DNA of 64,000 nt from Halioglobus sp. GTDB taxonomy: Bacteria > Pseudomonadota > Gammaproteobacteria > Pseudomonadales > Halieaceae. This document shows positions 59,301-64,000 of the stretch, piece by piece; positions within the stretch are counted from its first letter, which is position 1, and each line of letters opens with the position of its first letter. The notes beneath the pieces are model-generated. The model was given only the letters and a program-made list of their open reading frames with translations, ran no database searches and had not been told where the DNA came from. The DNA lies in NCBI GenBank assembly GCA_013214285.1, contig JABSPW010000002.1, positions 1 to 64,000 on the forward strand. Direction: 5' to 3'. Made by a program: the position numbers and the translations under genes.

Positions 59301-59629
59301 GGGAGCAGACGCTAGACGTTGACCGTGTCGGTATAGCGGATAACTTTTTCGATATTGGCGGCCATTCTCTCCTCGGTATAAAGTTGTTGTCACAGGTGCG
59401 TACACAGTTTCGTGTGGAGGTCGGCCCGGGGGCTATGACCGAAGCTGCAACGCCCTCAGAACTGGTCCACTACATCACTTCGATTGAATCGCAGCCTGGG
59501 GTAATTGAAAAGATAGCGTCGGCGCGACTGCGGCTGGCGTCTATGAGTGAGGCCGAGCGTAAAGCGCTAGAGAGTCGATCAGTGAGCAAGAGGCGCAGCA
59601 GCGATGGCGACCTCTCCCCGGCAGCCTGA
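56396..59629 (+). CDS. NRPS protein: degenerate C-like (interface-type) domain, Asp-specific adenylation domain, PCP
   Basis: HHxxxDG position reads LHLDAKSID; A domain YIMYTSGTTGIPRGV, NHYGPTETTIG, code DLTKVGHIGK by alignment to GrsA; PCP FFDIGGHSLLGIKL. Confidence 0.92.
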   Translation: MSHGVLTSQQKRLAQLQADGVLPLFASLSFSINRDCCESDVRNALLNAIYDLEALRTRFKSVRGLKAPVPEVLDVHDHSILEWTKLPFQQDDWQRGKYAWTVYAQWQDSAGESAGDHWLSLHLDAKSIDVRSAEILCEVMDRRLQGKRSETEWCDYSLVAEWQQSLLEDKDAANERQEAERFWQQRLRELRPLVFPVPRFRVDRNERPLTRNRHQFGLSSDLMECMDGLVADRPELSVAVLLQSAWAVCVASSEALESLPLPAYQCERSVDELQDCFGLLDIYQPKQAVIEPSYNWFELAAALKSSDEQGLLHSEFYLPGVSCVDVAESGLPVSPETNLACAAAFRCIDWTDSSGELLGVSEIEHESDCHSLDLSVQRAVTGQTICTLSADDRTLGKEDVVQLANRWQQLLVRWAKMPSETVSALAVGDPPGQPVLEGEQRVETDTGLFDAIARQALENPQAPAFRFKSQCLDYSALCSLCARVADALSEVSAPGDRVGVLMERRLELLPCLLGVMWSGRVFVPLDPVWPQSRIAQVIADSGCACVVVDPANEAKVLFPDCSVIALSCVLNSEKHACDTDQNTLLEAPDADDPAYIMYTSGTTGIPRGVCVSHAALSNYTAAITNVLSPVIGGHFGWISTYAADLGYTAVFPALAKGCCIHLIEASNAIDVQSLNEYCRRFPLDVLKIVPSHCLALLQAAADAGSAPDFLPRDSLVLGGEAPNQALLEALFAADNPPARVLNHYGPTETTIGVMWAELRPDQPHGLANVLANNKIYILNDEGGAVPPGVRGELAIVGKNLSSGYWDNASSNRDRFIELRCLEGDTLRTYLTGDYAVQSGDGRVHILGRRDDQMKVRGYRVEPAEVERVLTGLPDVSEAVVASHPAHPDQLVGYVVPRRGVSLAAADLRLELSGRLPEYMVPGRLISLEQLPLTRNGKVDKSRLPDPDTVLSRSYEAPSTDAERLMVSIWEQTLDVDRVGIADNFFDIGGHSLLGIKLLSQVRTQFRVEVGPGAMTEAATPSELVHYITSIESQPGVIEKIASARLRLASMSEAERKALESRSVSKRRSSDGDLSPAA

Positions 59630-62600
59630 TGCTCAAGAAACGACATAAAGACGATTGCATGATGGGCGCTGAGGAGCTGCTCTTGGACCAACTGCTTGCA
59701 GAGGAGGGAATCTCTGTCGCAGCCCCGGCTGAGTCGATACCGCACACTTGCTCACAACATCATGGCCTGCGCAGCGGTCCGCTGTCCTATGCCCAGCAGC
59801 GCCTATTTTTCCTCGATCGTATAATGCAAGAGAAGACTGCCTATCACATCGCTTACTGCGTTCATTTTTCAGCTGCATTGGATGTCGATCGTTTAAGGGC
59901 CTCCTTTGAAACACTGGTGCAGCGGCATCCCGGGCTGCGTACCCGATTTGACTTTTCCAGTGAGCAAAACCAGCGACTCACGCTGGGTGAGCCTATCCAG
60001 CAAGTGCTTCCCGCTGTCGAGGTGGATTGGGAATCGGCGTTTCTCCCGTTGGGGGGTGTGGAGGCGTTGCGTACGTTGCTACGCGACCCCTGCTCTGCAA
60101 TCGCCCTGCAAGCATTGGCCCCACTTCAGGCGTACACTGCTCGCCCCTTTGATCTGACCCGGCCACCTCTGAGTCGACAGTGCCTTTATGAGCTGGAGGA
60201 CGGCAGTTATCTACTCCAGTGGGTGCTTCACCATATCGTGTCGGATGGATGGTCACGCGACATCCTCGTAAACGATCTGGCGCATTACTACATGGGAAAC
60301 CTGACGCAAACGGGTAGTGGTGAGGCGGGCATCGATTATATCGATTACGCAATTTGGCAACGCTCTGATGCGCGCACAGCAGTGCTTGCTAGCGAGTTGG
60401 ACTACTGGCGCTGTGCGCTGGCGCCGCTACCTGAGCCGCTGGAATTACCTGCGGACCGGCGACGTCCAGATAGGCCTTCCGGCCGCGGTGCCTTTGTGCC
60501 GGTAGAACTGGGGTGTGAATCTGTTGATCAGGTTAACCGCATGGCACGGCGGTTTAAAGTGACACCCTTTGTGGTGTTGCTGGCTGCCTACCAGGTTTTC
60601 TTAAATCGTATGAGCGGTCAGGGGCGATTCCTCACCGGTGTACCGGCGATGAACCGGGAGCGGGAAGAGGTGCATGGGATTGCGGGCTTGTTCCTCAATA
60701 CCCTGCCGTTGGCCGCCGATTTTTCAGAGCCGGTGACCTTTATTGAATTGTTAAAAAACCTGCAGACGCAGCTCGGTGCAGCACAGAACCATCAGTCGGT
60801 ACCCTTCGAACAACTGGTGGACGCGTTAATGGACCAGCGGGATGCCAGCAGGCCGCCGCTGGTACAAACCCTGTTTTCATGGCAACCGGCGTCTCAGGCT
60901 GCAGTGTCGTTAGGCTCGCTGCAGGTTGAGCAGTTTGCGCTCCCGACTATGACCAGCAAGCTGGATCTTTCGCTGTACCTTGTCGAAGGCATTGATGTTG
61001 ACGAAAAGCCCACCGTGAACGGCGTTTTTGAATACGCTTCCGATTTGTTTGATACGGACACAATAGTCAGCTTTGAGTCCGCTTTCCAGAAAATACTGCA
61101 TAGCTGCCTGTTGTCACCTGAGCAGCCGGTGCAACAGTTGGATATCCTCGACCGACGTGATGTAGCGCTGCGCGATGCGTGGATGGGTGAACAGTGTCAT
61201 TACAAAACTTGCAGCGTTATGGACCTTTTCCTGTCGCAACTGGCTGTGAGACCCTCGGCCACGGCTGTGGTCGACGATGCTCGCAGCTTGAGCTACGAGG
61301 GGCTGGATCGTCGCAGTGACAGTATTGCTGCGGCAATTGCGAAGCAGCTTAAAGCGAGGGGTGTGCAGCTGGCGCCGGACAGGTTGATCGGCGTTATGTT
61401 GTCGCGCGATTGTGATCTCGTCGCCACACTATTGGCAATTTTTAAACTGGGTTGCGCCTATTTGCCCCTGGATTCGGAGTATCCAGCGCAGCGACTCAAC
61501 TATATCTGGGAAGATAGTCAAGCCGCACTGCTGGTAACTAACAGGACATTGCCGGACTGTGGACTCGATACGCCTTATGCATTGCATCTAGAGGACGTTA
61601 TCGATCGGAGCCTCGTGTTGGATAAGCCTATTCATTTCAAGTCCAGCGACCTGGCGTATGTCACTTACACCAGTGGATCTACTGGTCGACCCAAGGGTGT
61701 CATGGTGGAGCAGGGCAATGTGGTCTCGTTGCTTGAGTGGTCCAACACGGTATTCGCTGAAGATCAGTGCCGTGGCGTGTTGTTTTCCACGTCGGTGTGC
61801 TTCGACCTCTCGGTGTTTGAGATATTTATGCCGCTGAGTGCCGGCGGCACCGTGCTTGTGGCGGAGAGTTCGCTTGAATGGTCCTCGCTGGCGGCACACT
61901 TGGCTGCCGACCCTAATCTCCCGGACATCAGTCTCATCAACACGGTGCCCTCGGCGATCCGTGTGCTCTGTCGTCAGGACATGATTCCGTCAACGGTGCA
62001 AACCGTGACGCTGTGCGGGGAGCTGCTGCCCCAAACTGTGGTCGATGAGCTGTATGATCTCCCACAGATCAAAGATGTGATTGACCTTTACGGACCCTCG
62101 GAGGATACCGTGTACTCGACCTGGGTCCGTCGCACGCCGCAAGGCCGGCAAAGTATCGGTCGTCCTATTGCCAATACTCAGGCCTATGTTCTTGATCCAC
62201 ACATGAACCGGCAGCCACTGGGGGCGGTTGGTGAATTGTATCTGTCGGGCTCCGGTGTGGCCCGCGGCTACCTTTTTCGTGATGAGCTCACGGCCGACAG
62301 GTTCCTGCCCAATCCGTTCCAACGGCCGGATCATTATGGTGACCGTCTTTACCGTACTGGCGACCTTGTCAAACAGCTGCCCGATGGAGATCTGGTGTAT
62401 CTGAGGCGAGCGGATGACCAGGTCAAGCTGCGTGGTTTCCGGGTGGAGATCGGCGAGGTAAATCACGCGCTCTGGTCGGTTCCGGGCGTGGAGGAAGCCG
62501 TCTCCGTTGTTCGCCATGATCGGGAGGGTACACCGATGTTGGTTGCTTATATTGTAGCGGCGGGAGATCAGACGTCGTCGCAAGATGAGTGGGCGCAAGG

Positions 62601-63069
62601 TGTGCGCGAGGTCGTTGCGCGACGATTGCCGGAGTACATGGTGCCAACCAGCTGGGTGGTGCTACCCGCCCTACCGCAAACGCCAAACGGCAAGATTGAT
62701 CGTAACGCGCTGCCTGCGCCTGCTGAGCGGCGCCGTAAAGGCATTGCTTTGAGCGGCCCCATGCAAAACGAACTCGCGGCTCTGTGGCGCGAAATGCTGA
62801 ATCTGCCGGTCGACCAGACACTGTATGCCGACGACGACTTTTTCCAACTGGGAGGTCACTCGCTATTGTTGCTGCAGCTGGTTCACCAAGTCGAAGCCCG
62901 CTGGGGGGTGCCGATGTCGCTAGAGCAGGTGGTCGTGGATACTCGATTGGTGAGCCTGGCCGAAGCCATTGAACTGGCAAAATTATCTGCAGGATTGACA
63001 GACTCTGGTCGACCTGAAACCGCAGTGACCGACTCCGCGCCTCAGGATGTGGAGCGTTTCGAGATATGA
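59629..63069 (+). CDS. NRPS module C-A-PCP
   Basis: C domain LHHIVSDGWS; A domain YVTYTSGSTGRPKGVMVEQ, DLYGPSEDTVYSTW; PCP FFQLGGHSLLLLQL. Confidence 0.95.
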   Translation: MLKKRHKDDCMMGAEELLLDQLLAEEGISVAAPAESIPHTCSQHHGLRSGPLSYAQQRLFFLDRIMQEKTAYHIAYCVHFSAALDVDRLRASFETLVQRHPGLRTRFDFSSEQNQRLTLGEPIQQVLPAVEVDWESAFLPLGGVEALRTLLRDPCSAIALQALAPLQAYTARPFDLTRPPLSRQCLYELEDGSYLLQWVLHHIVSDGWSRDILVNDLAHYYMGNLTQTGSGEAGIDYIDYAIWQRSDARTAVLASELDYWRCALAPLPEPLELPADRRRPDRPSGRGAFVPVELGCESVDQVNRMARRFKVTPFVVLLAAYQVFLNRMSGQGRFLTGVPAMNREREEVHGIAGLFLNTLPLAADFSEPVTFIELLKNLQTQLGAAQNHQSVPFEQLVDALMDQRDASRPPLVQTLFSWQPASQAAVSLGSLQVEQFALPTMTSKLDLSLYLVEGIDVDEKPTVNGVFEYASDLFDTDTIVSFESAFQKILHSCLLSPEQPVQQLDILDRRDVALRDAWMGEQCHYKTCSVMDLFLSQLAVRPSATAVVDDARSLSYEGLDRRSDSIAAAIAKQLKARGVQLAPDRLIGVMLSRDCDLVATLLAIFKLGCAYLPLDSEYPAQRLNYIWEDSQAALLVTNRTLPDCGLDTPYALHLEDVIDRSLVLDKPIHFKSSDLAYVTYTSGSTGRPKGVMVEQGNVVSLLEWSNTVFAEDQCRGVLFSTSVCFDLSVFEIFMPLSAGGTVLVAESSLEWSSLAAHLAADPNLPDISLINTVPSAIRVLCRQDMIPSTVQTVTLCGELLPQTVVDELYDLPQIKDVIDLYGPSEDTVYSTWVRRTPQGRQSIGRPIANTQAYVLDPHMNRQPLGAVGELYLSGSGVARGYLFRDELTADRFLPNPFQRPDHYGDRLYRTGDLVKQLPDGDLVYLRRADDQVKLRGFRVEIGEVNHALWSVPGVEEAVSVVRHDREGTPMLVAYIVAAGDQTSSQDEWAQGVREVVARRLPEYMVPTSWVVLPALPQTPNGKIDRNALPAPAERRRKGIALSGPMQNELAALWREMLNLPVDQTLYADDDFFQLGGHSLLLLQLVHQVEARWGVPMSLEQVVVDTRLVSLAEAIELAKLSAGLTDSGRPETAVTDSAPQDVERFEI

Positions 63070-64000
63070 CCAGTCAGGTCCTCACTTTACTGCGGACGCT
63101 TGATGAGCGGCAAGTGAACCTATCGCTGAAAGGTGAGGGCTTGGATATCACTGCGCCGCAAGGTGCTATTGATTCTGCGCTGCTAAGAGAGCTGAAGGCT
63201 CACAAGGCCGATATTGTAATGTTGCTGAAGAAAAGAGAAGAGGAGCGCGCGAGAAGGGCGTCCATTGTTGCGGTCGACAGTGCGCAGCCGCAGCCACTTT
63301 CCTTCGCGCAACAGCGCCTGTGGTTTCTCAGTCAATTGGGGCAGTCTCTGGATGGGGCCGCCGCGGACAGCGCCTACCATTTGAGCTGGCTGGTCCATGT
63401 CGAGGGCAGGCTTGATCACAACCTTGTAGCGACAGCTCTGGACCGCCTTGTTCAGCGACATCCAGCGCTGCGTACAGTATTCCGTGATATTGATGGAGAA
63501 GGGCGGCAGCTGGTTCTGGAAACGCTTAAGATTGCACTGCAGCCTCTTGCGGACGATGGCTCGCTTTTGCACCAAGATGACTTGCTCCGTCTGGCCCGGG
63601 AACGCGCCGGTACGGCTTTTGATCTCACCCACGGTCCGTTGATGCGTGTGCACTGTGCACAGTGTGCGGGGTCTAAGGACAGCTATCTTCTCATTACTCT
63701 GCATCATTTGATCGCTGATGGCTGGTCCTTTCCCGTGTTATTAAAGGACTTCGCCACCTTCTACGCCGAGCCTGATAAAGCGCTAGCGGCATTGCCTGTC
63801 GATTATGCAGCCTATGCTAACTGGCAGCGGGCAGATTTGGCGGATCATCGTGATGATCTTCAGGCGTTCTGGCAGGCTGAGCTGTCCGGGGTAGGGTATC
63901 TGCAGTTGCCTACAGATTATGCTCGGTCGCGGAGCTCTTTCCGTCCAGCCGGGCGGGTATCGCTGCAGCTGTCGCCGCTGTCCTTAGCGGCTCTTGAGCG
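63066..64000 (+). CDS. NRPS protein, N-terminal TubC-like docking domain plus condensation domain, truncated by window end
   Basis: Own translation from ATG 63066 (overlaps upstream TGA): MTSQVLTLLRTLDERQVNLSLKGEGLDITAPQGAIDSALLRELKAHKADIVMLLKK...PLSFAQQRLWFLSQL...LHHLIADGWSFPVLLKD; open to the edge, absent from ORF track. Confidence 0.9.
   Translation, partial: MTSQVLTLLRTLDERQVNLSLKGEGLDITAPQGAIDSALLRELKAHKADIVMLLKKREEERARRASIVAVDSAQPQPLSFAQQRLWFLSQLGQSLDGAAADSAYHLSWLVHVEGRLDHNLVATALDRLVQRHPALRTVFRDIDGEGRQLVLETLKIALQPLADDGSLLHQDDLLRLARERAGTAFDLTHGPLMRVHCAQCAGSKDSYLLITLHHLIADGWSFPVLLKDFATFYAEPDKALAALPVDYAAYANWQRADLADHRDDLQAFWQAELSGVGYLQLPTDYARSRSSFRPAGRVSLQLSPLSLAALE

Noticed and set aside
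61990-62980. Long minus-strand ORFs (202 and 185 aa) inside NRPS
   Set aside because: Antisense to a well-supported A-PCP region.
1-64000. CRISPR arrays, rRNA/tRNA genes, IS elements
   Set aside because: None recognised by eye on either strand; a tRNAscan/CRISPR/ISfinder run would be needed to exclude cryptic ones.

Overview
The window looks like a gammaproteobacterial chromosome segment; the taxon is inferred from gene content only. It has three broad parts. (1) About 0-29 kb is mostly housekeeping and accessory genes: a GT-A-like gene running off the left edge, a lipid-kinase/Tam41-like operon, a sulfotransferase/GT-like/2OG-oxygenase/Sfp-type PPTase operon, SRPBCC and SDR genes, a MORN + C13-type protease, ppnN, a speA/CANSDH/nspC polyamine cluster, an MltD-like lytic transglycosylase, and a tandem-MarR regulator. 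(2) About 29-38.5 kb is a catabolic-looking ALDH/SDR operon followed by a run of decayed genes (Rieske oxygenase, molybdopterin oxidoreductase, FAD oxidoreductase). (3) About 39-64 kb is a large FAAL-PKS-PKS-NRPS assembly line, truncated at the right edge and preceded by a 17/19 match to the Fur-box consensus. One adenylation domain carries a residue-perfect Asp code (DLTKVGHIGK). It is preceded by a degenerate C-like domain lacking HHxxxDG, and the protein upstream is a C domain fused to a SyrP/TauD-type oxygenase. Together these point to an iron-regulated lipopeptide siderophore containing beta-hydroxyaspartate. The first gene after the Fur box, a stand-alone SyrP/TauD-like hydroxylase, is interrupted by an in-frame TAG. 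Domain and residue calls were made by eye from the translations; no database search was run.
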